A stretch of DNA of 64,000 nucleotides from Hysterangium stoloniferum (GCA_015178975.1 WHVD01000073.1:186001-250000); one strand, 5' to 3'; numbered from the stretch's first letter, positions 38,101 through 50,543 are shown. Made by a program: numbers and translations. Notes: generated by a model not told the origin, from the letters alone.

Positions 38101-38690
38101 GACCTCTCAGTTCTGAAAGACGCTGGTATAAATGCTCTTTATCGGTTAATGAAGCGATAGGCTTGTTTCTCGTTGGGAGGGACCCTGTGCAGTAGTCAGT
38201 AAGATTAAGCGGTAGAGGCTAACAAACAACCTTCTGGGCACAATTCGGCGATACCTGCAGCAGAATGAGATCGTCGATACTTTGGATTATCAGATGAAAT
38301 GCATGCCTCGCTTTTGACAGCTCCCACAAGGAAAAACACGATCGCACCTGTGCCAGATGAGGATGTATCACGCCATGTAACAAAGGTATGAACGTACCGG
38401 AGCTTGAGCCTTCATTAAGCAGATTGAATTGATAAATCGCTCCGTTCAATGGCTGAACGACTACCACAAGCGACGTATTCAACTCACCTCCGGCATTCCG
38501 CACAACTCAATGTCTGATTGACTGCTTGTTTTCTCGACGTTCCCGCTCGAGCGGCCTTGGGCTTTGTCGAAGTAGATCCCTTTTCCTCCTGGTCCATGGC
38601 GTCTGGCAGTCCCCAGGACGGTTCAGAATTGAGCATTGTGGTAACCTTTACGATCTTCGGTGCTGACCAACACTCATCCGGACTACGCAT
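35127..38690 (-). CDS. Zn2Cys6 fungal transcription factor with Fungal_trans domain
   Basis: Sequence-specific regulator with an N-terminal zinc cluster and the middle homology domain of fungal transcription factors. The cluster CAECRRLKLRCDRVFPCGSC...LC has spacing 2-6-5-2-8 and is spread over exons 38690-38488, 38409-38398 (12 nt), 38347-38307, 38254-38231 (24 nt) and the one starting at 38184. These phases close. The intron 38306-38255 starts with GC. After the cluster comes a coiled coil (EHLYQRLSELRGRVFELEKAL) and HPLL. The middle domain is recognisable in GSGDAWAVTGLATKLAES, HRDS, DVERRSKVYWELYVLE and HGRPSTF. The last exon (35918-35127) is Ser/Gly-rich. An internal ATG giving MDQEEKG could be the real start. 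The target pathway is not visible; the adjacent divergent dynactin gene gives no hint. Confidence 0.88.
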
Positions 38691-38729
38691 GGCACGTGAC
38701 AACCAGAATCCCGTCTACCTCATGGCACC
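38691..38729. promoter_or_regulatory. very short divergent promoter
   Basis: Only 39 bp separate the ATG at 38690 (minus) and the ATG at 38730 (plus). Core promoter elements of each gene must lie within the other gene's transcribed region, unless the zinc-cluster gene starts at its internal Met (about 90 codons or fewer downstream). Confidence 0.6.
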
Positions 38730-39517
38730 ATGAACATGAACCAGCCACCAATCCATTATATCAAGGCCGAATTTATTGAAACTGTCAGTGTTTTAAGACA
38801 AATTATCACCCCGTCATTTTGACCAAAACTATGCGACTTATCAGGACACTGGCAATAAAGTCTCACGGCGAGCTACTATTGCCGGACCGCAGAATATTAT
38901 CTTAGGTGGTAAAACAATAATTTCCAACGGCGCTATTATCCGCGGCGATCTCAGACGTACAGGTCCGGGTCATGCAGTTGTTATTTCTGTAGGCCGGTAT
39001 TGCCTTATCGGCGAAGGTTGTGTAATGAGGTTGGTCTGACTATTCGGGGCTGGCTTTCGAACATTCAGCCCTCCACAGGCCGCCTTACAAAACCTATCGC
39101 GGAAATTTCAACTATTATCCCATGAAAATCGGTGACCATGTGCATATTGGAGCTAACTCTGTGGTGGAAGCTGCTACTATTGGAAGTCATGTTGAAATAG
39201 GGAAGAATTGCGTCATTGTAATGTTTTTCAACTGATGAGGGATATTTCTAACGGGTCCGTTTCGCAAAGGGAAAATTCACGATTATCAAGGACTGCGCAC
39301 GAATTGCAGATAATACCATCCTACCACCCAATACCGTTGTGCCCGCCCTGGCCTTGTTCTCCGGAAATCCAGGTACTTTCAAAATTTCTCTAGACCATCT
39401 CCCATTTTTCGAATGGATCTAGGTCAATTTATCGAAGACTTACCTGAGACCACACAAGAAACTGTCGAAACATATACCAAGCAGTACTACAGTAGATTTC
39501 AACCCATTGAACAATAA
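38730..39517 (+). CDS. DCTN5: dynactin subunit 5 (p25)
   Basis: Left-handed beta-helix subunit of the dynactin pointed-end complex, which links dynein to cargo. Five exons, 38730-38783, 38845-39029, 39079-39217, 39270-39372 and 39423-39517, close to 191 aa. Hexapeptide-type repeats are evident (NIILGGKTIISNGAIIRGDL, IGDHVHIGANSVVEAATIGS). The end FSGNPGQFIEDLPETTQE with the tail YYSRFQPIEQ matches the family. Its start codon is 39 bp from the divergent transcription-factor ATG. Confidence 0.93.
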
Positions 39518-39727
39518 ATCATCAGTTTTTGTAAAATATCAGCATAATACCCAATTAAGGTCCATTCTATTTCTCCAGTCTAACGCCATAAATGACAATA
39601 TAGCTAGCCATAAATACAGCCAAAATATGTTTGGCATGATACTGATACTCTGAAATCCAAGACGAGTAAACTGTCCTTGTGTCCTTGAACTAGTAAAGGT
39701 ACTTTAGTGGAGGAAAAAACGATCGTC

Positions 39728-41450
39728 CTAATCTTCGGGAATGGAGAGACGTTCGATGCATAACCGGGCGACAACTTCGCCATCGATGGGAATTGAAGTC
39801 CCTTGGAACTCAGGCGGGACATGTACTGCTGGTAAATCAGGAGATGTGAAATATCTATAACGAATGTCAAATAAAGACTGCTTTGAGTCCAGGAATAGCA
39901 TACTCGTTTCCCCAAAATCCATAGTGCTTCATCCCGAGGATCCGCGTGACCATTTCGTAATCGTAAGCAAAGCCGGACGGGTAATAAAATTCCATGACTG
40001 TTGCTCTCTTGGAGAGATTCATCCATAATAATGCGGTTAATCCATTGCCATGCACACCCATTAGGATCTGATATTTGCTCAGCAACACTCATCCAATATC
40101 CCCCCCCCCCCCAACACTTACAGTAGTGCGCGCAGCCAAAAGAATCTGTTCCTTACGAGAAAGCTGTTCCATACTCACAACGTGCACCTCATAGCCATAG
40201 TCCCTTTCTAGTCGTTCTAAAGCTTTAACCAAGCCATCGTGATCCTCCTGTTTCAACATCCTTCGCCCCCAAGCTTGTCGAGACACATATGTAATGACGT
40301 TGCCGCTTTTAGCGAGAGGATCCCCACCTAAGGATTTAATAAGATTGTTTCGAACGGTCTTCCACCAATATGGACTGCCGTTCAGTTTAAAGAGCTCGGC
40401 AAAGCCTTTTTGAGTCGCAGCAGCTGTTGGATTGTGCGTAGCAGCTGCACGATCGCTAAGAACGGCACGCTCCAGAAGAAAAGGGTGACCCAACAGGGCC
40501 CGGTCAGCCCAGTCGTCAGCGTACTCTATAGAGGCCGAGGGCCATACACCTCTTGTGACAAACTGGTTCATTCCAGCATGGTCACGGAACTGTTCATTGT
40601 GTACATGTGACATCATGAAACGTCTAGGTGGTTCAAGAAAAGTGCTCCCGTCTGGTTGAATGTCTGGGTCGAGAAGACTGTATGCCCGCCATAACCCTAG
40701 GAAGGTTTCCGCGGCCCAGTGGTAATAGTGGGCAATGCTATGACCTGTTAGAGTGAATCAGAATATAGAAGTATATAGACTCACAACTGTGGTGCCTCTG
40801 TGACAACAAACTAAAGCATAATTGGTTAAGACTCAAACGATTCAAACGATGCTCACTGAGGTACCACCCAACCAAAGTGCACTGGAACCAAAAATCTCTT
40901 TAGCCTTTTGCGAGGTAATTATTTGTAGGTCAGCATCTGTAGGATCGATTGCCAAAATCTCCTCAGGTTTGTTTGAGAGAGGAGCACCGGATGAAGTCAA
41001 TAGCATTCTATCTGGAATTGTTTTGGGTTCGTCTGTGACGATGAATATTGTTCCATTACAGAGATAGAGTCGTTCAAACACGGTCCAGCCTGGTCGGACG
41101 GTCAGGGGTGCAGTAGTTCAGAGCAACAGATACTAAGACACACCTCCCACATGGATCTTTATTTCCGTGGTTGGAATATCCCCGTCCGCCCAGATGACTG
41201 CGTTCTCGCCGTGGTCTGGGGGTAAATGCACTGGCATCGAATTGTGCTGGGTAGGCCCTACAAATCCAGGACCGTTCTCATTGTGATCGGGACTCTTTGG
41301 GCCTCCCCAAGGTTTTAAAACCTTGTTGCTCCAGTGGTATTCGTCGTGCTCAGTGTCTGAAGTGCCAAGCGCGAATTGGAAGAAAAGAATGAAGGATACA
41401 ACGACTACGAGTACGAAGACTAGCTCTCGTCGAGTTGGTAGTGAGCGCAT
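39728..41450 (-). CDS. family 61 glycosyltransferase (DUF563)
   Basis: Type II membrane glycosyltransferase of the EOGT/xylosyltransferase-like GT61 family, expected in the ER or Golgi lumen. Exons 41450-41144, 41089-40857, 40797-40788 (10 nt), 40744-40122, 40067-39904 and 39854-39728 close to 487 aa. One transmembrane helix lies at residues 10-28 (ELVFVLVVVVSFILFFQFAL) after a short basic N-terminus. The catalytic region has AHYYHWAAETFLGLWRAY and VITYVSRQ, and the family hallmark GVHGNGLTALLWM. A 13-15 base C run lies in the intron at about 40101-40112. The acceptor and donor sugars cannot be read from the sequence. The 10-nt exon is supported by phase and by AG/GT borders but deserves transcript evidence. 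Confidence 0.9.
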
Positions 41451-42223
41451 CCTATGGCAGAGGATAAATCACCTATTGCCGTTGTCGGGAAGGAGCACGT
41501 TGCTTGTCATCCTTCCTTCAAGGTGACAGATACATTTCGCGAGCACAGACCCCAAACTTTGGCTACCAGAGGTCCATCATGTCAGCTTGTGTCAGGATTC
41601 CCTGAAGCTTTCATATACCCCTGAATTTCTTTATAGGAAAGTCACATGAATATATACCAACAATTGCACCTGAATTTTCCCACCAGAAGAAATGTCCGTC
41701 CTATTCTTCTCGTCCGCCTCTAATTTTATTAGTGTACCTCTGCTCTTGATTGAATTGTAACAAGTGAGTCTAATATGACCTGACACTTTAACAACATACA
41801 ATATTCAAGGCAAGAATCCGATGCAGACGATCATCGCTATACTTATTTGACACGAGTCGTCCGACAGTGACGGAATGTTTGGCTTATCATCTCATGGACA
41901 TATTTTACTTATGTACCATACTGTGCTCCATAGCCACTGCGACAGCTCCTTGAATATAAACCCCATCCCACAGAATATTTATGTCGTCTGTGCCAAATTT
42001 GAACTCGACGGGAGCTACCTAGCTTTTCATTGTCTTGTCCTTTGACACACTTGAGAGACATTACGAAGTCATAGCCAAAAAGACGTCATTATGATTATGA
42101 TATATTGAGACGCTACAATTGGGTATCCTGTGAAGTGATGGCGTACATATAAGCAAGATATTTAGTTCGAAGGCAGTGGAATATGAGAGTAATTGTTCAG
42201 GAGTAATGCGTGGAATATAACAT
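41451..42223. other. intergenic interval
   Basis: Promoter of the GT61 gene and 3' region of the C2H2 gene. AT-rich, no gene seen. Confidence 0.6.
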
Positions 42224-43123
42224 TTATCGACGGGACGAAGAGTAGTATGTGTTGGGGGGAGTAGATCTATCGGATGACTCGCGCGATGTGGAGGGATAAC
42301 CGTAGTGACGCCCGCCTGCATCAGATCCTTGTCTTGCATGTACGTTGTTGAAGTGCCGTGTCATATTAGACTTGATAGTAAAGGATTTGTTACAATCTAT
42401 TTGAGGGCAAGCATACACTAATAACATCATTGAGATTAGAGGCGGACGGGAGAAAAAAGGCACGTACATCGCTCCTTAGTGTGGACAGTAGCATGGGCCT
42501 TTAACGAGAAGCATCATTAGCACCTATTGTCTGTGTGGCTAGAAGAATTTGCCTACCTCTAAACCTGACTGACGATCGAAACGTTTGGAACACTCAGAAC
42601 ACTGGAATCTTTTTCTAGGATCACCATTGTCATCCTGATACCTGGATGTTGCGACAATCCCAGGGGGCCTTGTCGACATAGGCAAAACAGGCTCTAGGGT
42701 GGCACCCGCCAGACGAAAAGCTCCGAAAGCATGGTTATTGTCGTTAGAAGGGAACCTGGCACTTGATCTAGTGGCATCGGAGGCCGCAGTACGCCCAGCG
42801 CGATAAGTCGACTCGTTATATTCATGCAAGTGCTGATGGCTCGTCAGCAAAGGTAAAACGAAGAATAATGAGACTAACTTCATGAGATGGTGCGTGCGTA
42901 GTGCGGGGTGTCTCGGAGTAAGTGCGTGAAGACGATGTTCGAGGGTTATATGCATGGTGAGATTGGTCTACTCGATTGGTAAATTAGTCTATTACAGATT
43001 ATCGGAGACAATGAACTCACTGTGACTCCCCGTATAGGGAACATATTCATCTTCTCGCCTGGTTGGTGTACCTTCGCTTCTACGGAAAGTACTATGACTC
43101 GTATATGGGTTGGAATAAGACAT
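42224..43123 (-). CDS. two-finger C2H2 zinc-finger protein (family member B)
   Basis: Exons 43123-43021, 42967-42879, 42832-42557, 42498-42468 and 42417-42224 close to 230 aa. The N-terminal half is Ser/Thr/Arg/Tyr-rich. It contains the segment NDNNHAFGAFRLAG and then SRYQDDNGDPRKRF, also found in the array at 57-62 kb. Fingers: FQCSECSKRFDRQSGLEAHATVH, then ACPQIDCNKSFTIKSNM-RHFNNVH; the second has a C-x4-C spacing. The tail ends NTYYSSSRR, as in the gene at 30 kb. Both intron positions inside the fingers match that gene. This gene, or a close copy, is the likely source of the zinc-finger half of the kinase chimeras to the right. Confidence 0.88.
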
Positions 43124-44837
43124 TTTAGACAGTGAGAGGGGAGTAGCTAGTGTGCGGTATGGGGGGAGCAGGGTGAGGGGAGTCGTTGGCCACCCTCTTC
43201 TTTTATGGACGATGCAAAATCCACTTGACAAATCGCGGCGATGCGTTAGCTTCTCCCAAGGTTAATTCGTTTATAGCAATGGTCAGCCAGATGCGGAGGG
43301 CCCGCAAATGACTCTGGCACGTCGGCCCTTGCAGCAGCACTGGTCACGGTGGCGGACGGGCTTCTAGAAAGAAAATTTGGGGCGTCGGCGGTCAGTCTGT
43401 TTGGAGAACTCTCCTGATAGCCATTTCAGGACAAGCTGAGATCCTAACAACATGCATAAACAAGGGCTGCATAGCCAACACAGTGGCATATTTTATAAAA
43501 AAGCAGACAGATAACGTTTAATCATCTCAGGTTTGTAGTGAAGTATGTAAGCCAATATGATTTGTGGTAAGTCGATTGGACTGGCCGTCGCCGGATGGTC
43601 AAATCAGGAAACCTCGATAGAGAGGAAATTCCCAAAATACACAGCATGTTGGACAACGAACTGAAGGGAACGCGGTAGGCTACGCTGCACAGCATAAGCG
43701 TAGCGAGAATTCCAGAATAGCAAGGCCACGAAGAGTGCGAATAACGTCAACAGGAGCGTGATTTACTGCAATGTCACACACAGGTTGCTGCATTGAAACA
43801 AGATGTAAATAAGGGATTGGCAGGATGCTACATTTACCGCAAGCCAGGCTGTACCCATGTAACCTGAATCCTAAACAGTAAAAGCCGAGTGAGTGTGAGC
43901 ATGAGGGAGGGACCAGCTTAGTAAGCAACTCAGATTCGGAATTGCCATTTCATCGTATCTCTGACTCCTATTCTCGAGTCATGCAAGACCTAGTCACAAA
44001 CCGCCTTTTCTTCGGAAACACGTAAACCAACTGCGGTGGGAATTTGAAGAAATCCCAGACATAACAAACACTTAATCGGAAGCTTAACGTATGCTGTGTT
44101 GTCAGTTCTTTTTTAGGTTGCAGATGCAAGTCGGTTGGGCTCTGACGTTGGAAGGTGTGCCAGATGAAATGCGGCTACGCGAAGCCTGTCTCTTGTCATT
44201 GCCTTGAGCGGCGCTGTGTTCGGTTGCTTTTCGATATTTCGATCGTAGAAGAGTGGCAGTACAGTGACAGCCGCCTCGAAGTTCGTGAGTCCGCACAGTC
44301 AACACGCCGGTATACAATTGCCACACACGACTACGTTTTGCCCACCCTCTTCTGAAGGCTTATGTCCAAATGTAATACGCTTTGGTTACGCAGCCGGATG
44401 GTGCGGATTTTTGCCAATCGCGGTGCCTCACCTTGCACAGGATTCTCTGTTCTTGACCATCTCAACTCCATACATGGCAGTTTCACAAGCTGGGCACAGC
44501 ATCCTCTAAATTTGTGAGAATCTGATCTTGCTCCATGGCAGACACAGTGTCAATATACTTAGTCGTCATCTATTGTTGTGATAGCCGTCAACTCTCCATG
44601 CGACAATTGAGACATGTTTATGTTTTCCTACTGCCTCCAGTTGACAATCCTGTGTAGTGTAACCGCCGCGTTGATTCTGCCTTACATATGCTTGTTTCCG
44701 TGGAAGAGGTTCTGCATAGCATAATTTCCCAAGATGAAAAAAAACAAAATGGGATATTTAAATCTAAATCGGACAATACACAAGCTCCCCTGTGTTGATA
44801 ACATTTTGGGATGTGGTATTAAATGGTATAAGTCTCC
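43124..44837. other. 1.7-kb interval without supported gene
   Basis: Short frames only. The segment 44100-44520 has slightly longer frames on both strands but no recognisable domain or consistent splice pattern. The left part is the promoter of the C2H2 gene; the right part holds the 3' region of the lipase gene. Confidence 0.5.
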
Positions 44838-46271
44838 TCATAATTTGGAATCGACAGCAACTGCGGCTGTGTGCTTCATAATCCAGGTCTTGACCTCGTT
44901 AAGCAAGCGCGACTTCAATTCGGGTTCATTATGCAGCTCATGGAAGCCACCCTGTGTATAAATTATTCGTCAATGACCATAGATATGAGCACTGTTAATA
45001 AAGAAAGAGTTCTATGAAAGTGGCTGCAATGCAGACTGTTTAAAGGAAAGAAACACAGCGCACCTGGAATGAGCTAAATGTCTTATCTTTAGCTCGGATA
45101 TTTTCAGAGAACTTCTCTGTGGTCGCGAAAGAGGTGATCTATAGAACAATTAGCGCCGTTCGGTAATGTAACATATGCATGAAAGAAGTCAACGTCACCA
45201 CAGCGCACCGTTAACGATGAATTACAAAAAAAGCAGAAATTTACTCACCTCGTCAGCTGTTCCGTGAGCAAAAAGCACCTGCAAAATAAGAATTTAATAT
45301 TCAACTTCTGCGCAGACAGGTTAGGAAACGTACAGGCAAGTCTTCGGGCCAGGTTTTATAACCAGTAGCGGAGAGATTATCACCCTGACAACATAACGTG
45401 TAAATTTTAAATGGACAACGTGACCGAAAAGAGAAGTTTACCAGATTAAGCATAGTGCTTATACCTTTCAGAGTGCCATAAAATTGGATCAACGGATCCT
45501 TCATATATGCTTCTCCTATAGCCTTGTCATGCGAAAGTTGCTAATGACATATATTAGCAGAATAGGAGGATGGATTGCTTCCAAACGAACATCCGGATTA
45601 ATGCCTGCGGGGACCGTATTCCATGGCAAAAGTGCACTGGCAAGCCCGCCGACCTTTCTCGTTATTTTCGCGGCTGGATGGGCTTGAGCGATGAGAGGAG
45701 ATGTCGATATAATACCTGCCAAAGCCGGCAAGGACGATGGCGTATCTGACCCAATGGAAAGAACTAGTGCGCCACCCTGTAACAATGATATCAATGCAGA
45801 GTCCATCGTGCTTTGCAAACACATACCATGGAATGACCCATCAAGAACACGGGGACCTTGCTACTTCCATCTGTCCACTCAATAGCATGCGCGTGCTTGA
45901 CGGCCCAGCATATGTCCTCCCTCTGCTGCTGGCTTGAAGTGCGTCCATATCCCTCATTCCGGGAGGCTCTCGCCTTTTTGCGGGCACCGTCTGGCCCAGG
46001 ATCCAATGCAGTCTTTCCGAAGCCACGCTGGTCAAATGCGAATACAGCTATGCCTGATTCAGAATAAGACTGGAAGGTGTCTGTATAGCGCCCAATGTGT
46101 TCTGGCTTGGTGTGAGCAGGTGTCAACCAGGACGCTGGTGCTAGATCACAGACCTATAAAGCCATGTACAAATACCAAAACAGCGTTGACTGTTGAGGAG
46201 GGCTTATAGGTACAAGTATAGAACTCAGTGCCTCCTGGGCCGGTTAGCCATTCTTCAGTGAAAGTAGACAT
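44838..46271 (-). CDS. monoacylglycerol lipase (alpha/beta hydrolase)
   Basis: Serine hydrolase of the MGL/Yju3 family, releasing fatty acid and glycerol from monoacylglycerol, typically on lipid droplets or membranes. Eight exons close to 315 aa: 46271-46154, 46101-45827, 45776-45591, 45540-45442, 45384-45334, 45278-45249, 45138-45064 and 44951-44838. Oxyanion region VFVHGF; FDQRGFG; nucleophile elbow GHSMGG (Ser, with the intron between M and G); acid in LFAHGTADE; and catalytic His in GGFHELHNE. All triad elements are present. Confidence 0.92.
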
Positions 46272-46484
46272 GCACGATTGTTCCCACGGTCACCGGATAA
46301 AATCACACACATTGTTAGTGAAAACAATGCGCCTTCCTTTTTTTTTTTTTTATTGTCGATAATACGGGATGCATGATGTGCAATATAAAGTCAATGCCAT
46401 GTCGCGTCTTCATTACTCTCGCCAGTATACTGCTCATTCTCAACTGTCTTTTTACAGCTCTGGTAGCTGCCCGCCTCTATTTAG

Positions 46485-48704
46485 ATGGCCATTCCTAAAT
46501 TGAAATTGCCTTTGAACGGTTTGACGTGTATCTTCCTCTCCTGTCTTTTCCATGTAAACTCGGCGTTGCCAATTATTCCACTTCATGATACAACATTAAC
46601 AGGTACCCCCACTGCGTCGGCGTCACAGTCGGGTGGCAATCCGAAATTTGTATTCGCCCACCACATCATTGGCAATACGTTCAACTTTACCCCATCTATA
46701 TGGCTCAATGATATCACAATGGCTCATGCAGCCGGCATAGATGGATTTGCTCTCAACGTCGGTAACCAGCCTTGGGAGCCCAGTCAGGTCAGGTCGGCCT
46801 ACGACGCTGCTCAGGCAAGCGGGAAACTTTTCAAAATGTTCCTAAGCCTCGATATGACGTAGGCTGCTGTTTTTAAAATTGGTGGGATATGTGTCGCTAA
46901 TTTAGCTGTTTGCACACGACAGCTCCTTACCCTGCGCTTCTCCCTCCGATGCACAGAAGCTGGTCGCTCTAGTTAATTCTCAAAACTCTCATCCGTCCCA
47001 GTTTCGTTACGGCTCTGGAAATAAAACATTCGTTTCTACTTTTTCAGGTAGGACATATCTATAGGCATAAACTGAGCTTATTAATGTTTACAACTCGATC
47101 CTTTTGTCCTTTTAGGCGAGGCGTGTACATTCTCTTCTCCGTCTCCTTCCCGAGGATGGGCTCAACATTTTGTCGAGCCTCTTGGTCCAGATATCCATTT
47201 TGTTCCCGCCTTTTTCGTGGATGTTTCTCAGCTTTCAGCCGGCAATGCAGAAGGCGACGGAGGATTTGGAGGAATCATCTCCGGCGACTTCAACGTGAGA
47301 GATTATTAGTCGTGATCTGTGCACCTTCCGACATTTTCGTTGCAACAGTGGAATTCAGGATGGCCCACACAAGTGACAACTGCCGCCCTTAGACAATCGG
47401 CCACCGATCCCGCCACATTGGCTTCGTTGCTTAATCTTAATGCGTCTTCAGTAGTACAAATGCCCTCAGGGCCTGGCTTGTCGGGGATTTTGAAGCGTAG
47501 TTTATTGTCATTATCTGGACTTTCCGTCGCATTCAAATCGCCGGGTGGTATCTCTGACAGTGCTCGTTCTGTACTAGCCGCAGTCTCCGGGGCATTTACT
47601 AGTGATGAGCTGCATCTGAAAGCTATAAAGGGCAGAAGTCAAAATAAAAACCAAAAGTCGTTCAAGGTACTAAATTCTATCTATCAAGCCCCCACTAGCC
47701 CTAAAACTTACATGGCAGCGGGTATGGTTCATTACCTGAGGGGGATGCCAACCGCTAATCACTATACTACAGTGTCCCCCTGGTTTTTCACACACTATTC
47801 ACCCCAGACGTTCAATAAAAATGTTAGCCGTTTGATACAATTAATTATTGACCTCTCACCCTTACCATTTCTCTCGGATCCCACAAGTTTTTATTTCTCT
47901 CGGACAATCATTTATATTCAAGAAGATGGGAAACGTTGGTGGACTCCCGTGACGCCGTCGATCTTGTTGAAATCGTAACCTGGAATGGTGAGTGCATCTT
48001 TTGCTGTTGTCTGTGCATCGCCTCACATGTGGTTGAGACTATGGCGAGTCCCATTATGTGGGACCCATCGAAGGTACACAACCCAACTCCCAGGCGTGGG
48101 TAGATGGCAATGACCATACTGGTATATAATAGAATGCCTTGATGCCATGCTTGGAATAATATGTTCAATTTAGGATGGCTAGACCTGACAGCGTACTATG
48201 CACACGCATTCAAAACCGGGGTATACCCCACAGTCACTCGAGACAAAATCGTCATGTGGGCACGACCTCATGCTCGCGACGCAGAAGCGTCGGGGGATGA
48301 TGTTGCGAGACCGACGAATTTTCAATTGGTATGTTTCGATTGATTCACCTTGATGACTTTCCTTTAGACTAATATTACCATTTTTTTTTTTCAAGACGGA
48401 GGATTCTCTATGGGCAACAGTGCTGGTTCCCGCACCCTCCACTGTCGTACTCAGCGTTGCGCCACAATCTAGCAATGCCTCGCCGATTTCCCTCTCGTCG
48501 GGAGTCAACTCAACTACTTCCAAGGTCTTCGATGTTCCTGCTGGTGCCTCACACCTAAAAATTCCGCTGATTGTAAATGGGGGTATGCGAGCAGCTGTCT
48601 TTCGCAACAATGAACTAGTGCTTGATTTTTCCCCCGGGGGGTTCACATTTGACTCCAGTCCGAAGACGTTCAATTTCAATGCATTTGCTGCAGCATCGCC
48701 GTGA
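46485..48704 (+). CDS. secreted GH71 alpha-1,3-glucanase
   Basis: Glycoside hydrolase family 71 (mutanase type), cleaving alpha-1,3-glucan of fungal walls. Nine exons close to 582 aa: 46485-46858, 46923-47047, 47116-47294, 47349-47721, 47773-47822, 47888-47987, 48038-48121, 48174-48328 and 48396-48704. An N-terminal signal peptide is evident (about residues 8-27, hydrophobic core LTCIFLSCLFHVNSA). Family motifs: KFVFAHHIIGNTFNFT, FALNVGNQPWE, and VTWNDYGESHYVGPI near residue 400. The C-terminal domain begins after PTNFQLTED and is a beta-rich Ser/Thr-rich module. Role: wall remodelling or attack on other fungi. Convergent with the reductase gene at 48956. Confidence 0.92.
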
Positions 48705-48955
48705 GATAAACATGTTTGACTTGATAGTATTACTGTATCACTAGCGACTTGTTTTAATCATAAATGTAATTCTAGTTTTACTGGAAAGTTTTTGGCATAG
48801 ATAGTGTAGCAAAAAAAATAAGGAAGCAACTTGGAAAATGTACCGAATGAAATCTGACAGCTTTGAGAGAAAAGTAGAGTTGTTTTTTCTTTTTTTTTTT
48901 GTATAATTCATTTCAAAGTCAAAGATAACCGCAAGGTGTATCGCTTCAAATTTGA

Positions 48956-50411
48956 CTATTCTCTTTTGGCGGCTGCTGCTTCTCGCTCTCTCTTCTTCAG
49001 AGCTCTTCGCCGAATATCTTTGTGTAATCCTGGACAGTACGTTAGCGCACACCCCCTTTGGGCACACGCAAAAAAAGGGCGTACTTAGAGTATATCCCAT
49101 GAAGAAAGCGGGCCAGTCAAGACCGGTGATCACAGCATCCACCAGTGAATGTGACCAGTAGGGTGTACTGGTGTATGGCTTTCCAAGCGCTCCTCCCGGA
49201 ACACCAATTTTAGATAAGGCAGCGCGTACATAAACTTTTGGAGTAGGCGCCGATATGGACGCTCTGCGAATTTTCGACATGGATGATACCTAGGTATGCT
49301 CGTCATTAATGAAGGGAAACGTTGGGGGGAATGGAACGGCCACAGACGACAAAGTAGGTGTTGAGCAATTGAACGACGATGCCTTTCGATTCCACTTCTT
49401 TAGCCAGCGCCTGCGTCCACGTGGAGAGGAAGGCCTTCGAACCAGAGTACGTGGCCAACATGGGGGAGGGCACTGCACCAGAGAAAGAGCCAAGGTTCAA
49501 AATTAAACCTCGTTTCCTGCGACCATAGATATAGTAATCTCAGAAAGGCGATGAAAAGAAAAAAAACCTTTCTATTAATTTTGGCAACACTATCTTGGTG
49601 ACTCTGAGTGTTGAATTTATATTGATTTGGAGGATGTTGGCTATCTCGTCGTCGGGGGTGTCCACGAAATCGACAGGCATCTCGTGGGATTTACCAACGT
49701 TATTGACTAATAATTTTGAGAATATTCAGCTACGAATGAGGAGATTAACGCACCGAGGACACCGATGTCCAAGGGGGCCAAAGCATTGGCGAGTGAACGC
49801 CATGCTGGTTCTTCCACTTTCGAAAAATCGATGGCTTGAATTTGTGTCTTGACACCGAATGACTCTGGAATATTCACATTAACTATTATTATTTCACCAA
49901 TAAATAATCGAGGTCAAACCTAACTCTGCAGCAACTACTGCGAGTTTTTCGGGGCTGCGCGATGCCAGAAAAACATTGAAACCAGCTTTAGCGAGCTGAC
50001 GAGCAAATTCTTGTCCGATACCGTCTGTTGCGCCAGTGACAACTAGGATACACCAATATTTCGACACTAATAATTCGGAAAAATGAAGATGGAAACGGAC
50101 CTGCCCATGCTCCTTTTTTTGCGCCAAATTGTGTCAACTAAATGCCCGTAATCAGAACATCAGTTGAAACAACCTCGAAGACCATACACTTTTCCCAGGG
50201 ATGATAAACGTCTGCAACAGGATAGAAAGAATCCTGATTACTGATTTCCCGAATGTTGCTGTTCCAACCAAACACAATAACAATGAGAGCAAGGGGTAAC
50301 TGTGGGCTGAAGGACCATCGTATGAACAAGGTATATCATACAGGAGGTCGCAGGAGGCTTACCGGCAATCAGAGGTAATGTTTTAAGATCCCAGAACTCT
50401 ACCGCAGTCAT
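48956..50411 (-). CDS. 3-ketoacyl-CoA reductase (Ifa38/KAR, 17beta-HSD12 family)
   Basis: ER short-chain dehydrogenase performing the first reduction in very-long-chain fatty-acid elongation. Nine exons close to 340 aa: 50411-50363, 50306-50188, 50137-50101, 50042-49920, 49864-49754, 49706-49568, 49516-49351, 49289-49085 and 49029-48956. An N-terminal hydrophobic helix ([17 protein letters not shown]) precedes FIIPGKS. NADPH-binding motif [27 protein letters not shown], catalytic YSGSK and SKIRRASI are all present. The Lys/Arg-rich C-terminus (RRRALKKRE...KRE) suits ER retrieval. The end of the mobile element at 50444 lies only 33 bp upstream of its ATG. Confidence 0.93.
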
Positions 50412-50443
50412 GACTGGACAGGTTCAAGCTCCCTAGTTCTTAC

Positions 50444-50543
50444 TCTCTGTCGTTTGTTCGTGACTCTGGGCAAGCGAATAGAGTTCTATTGCGTCGCCAC
50501 CGCTCTTTTGCGTGACCAGAAAAAATCGGGCCGTGCTCAAGCC
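50444..50543 (-). repeat. split direct repeat Y, terminal copy
   Basis: 100-bp copy matching 50834-50933 at about 98 percent; forms the 3' terminus of the element. Confidence 0.9.

Noticed and set aside
40101-40113. C homopolymer as a possible assembly gap or error
   Set aside because: It lies wholly in an intron, does not affect the frame, and flanking splice signals are sound; length error cannot be excluded but has no consequence here.
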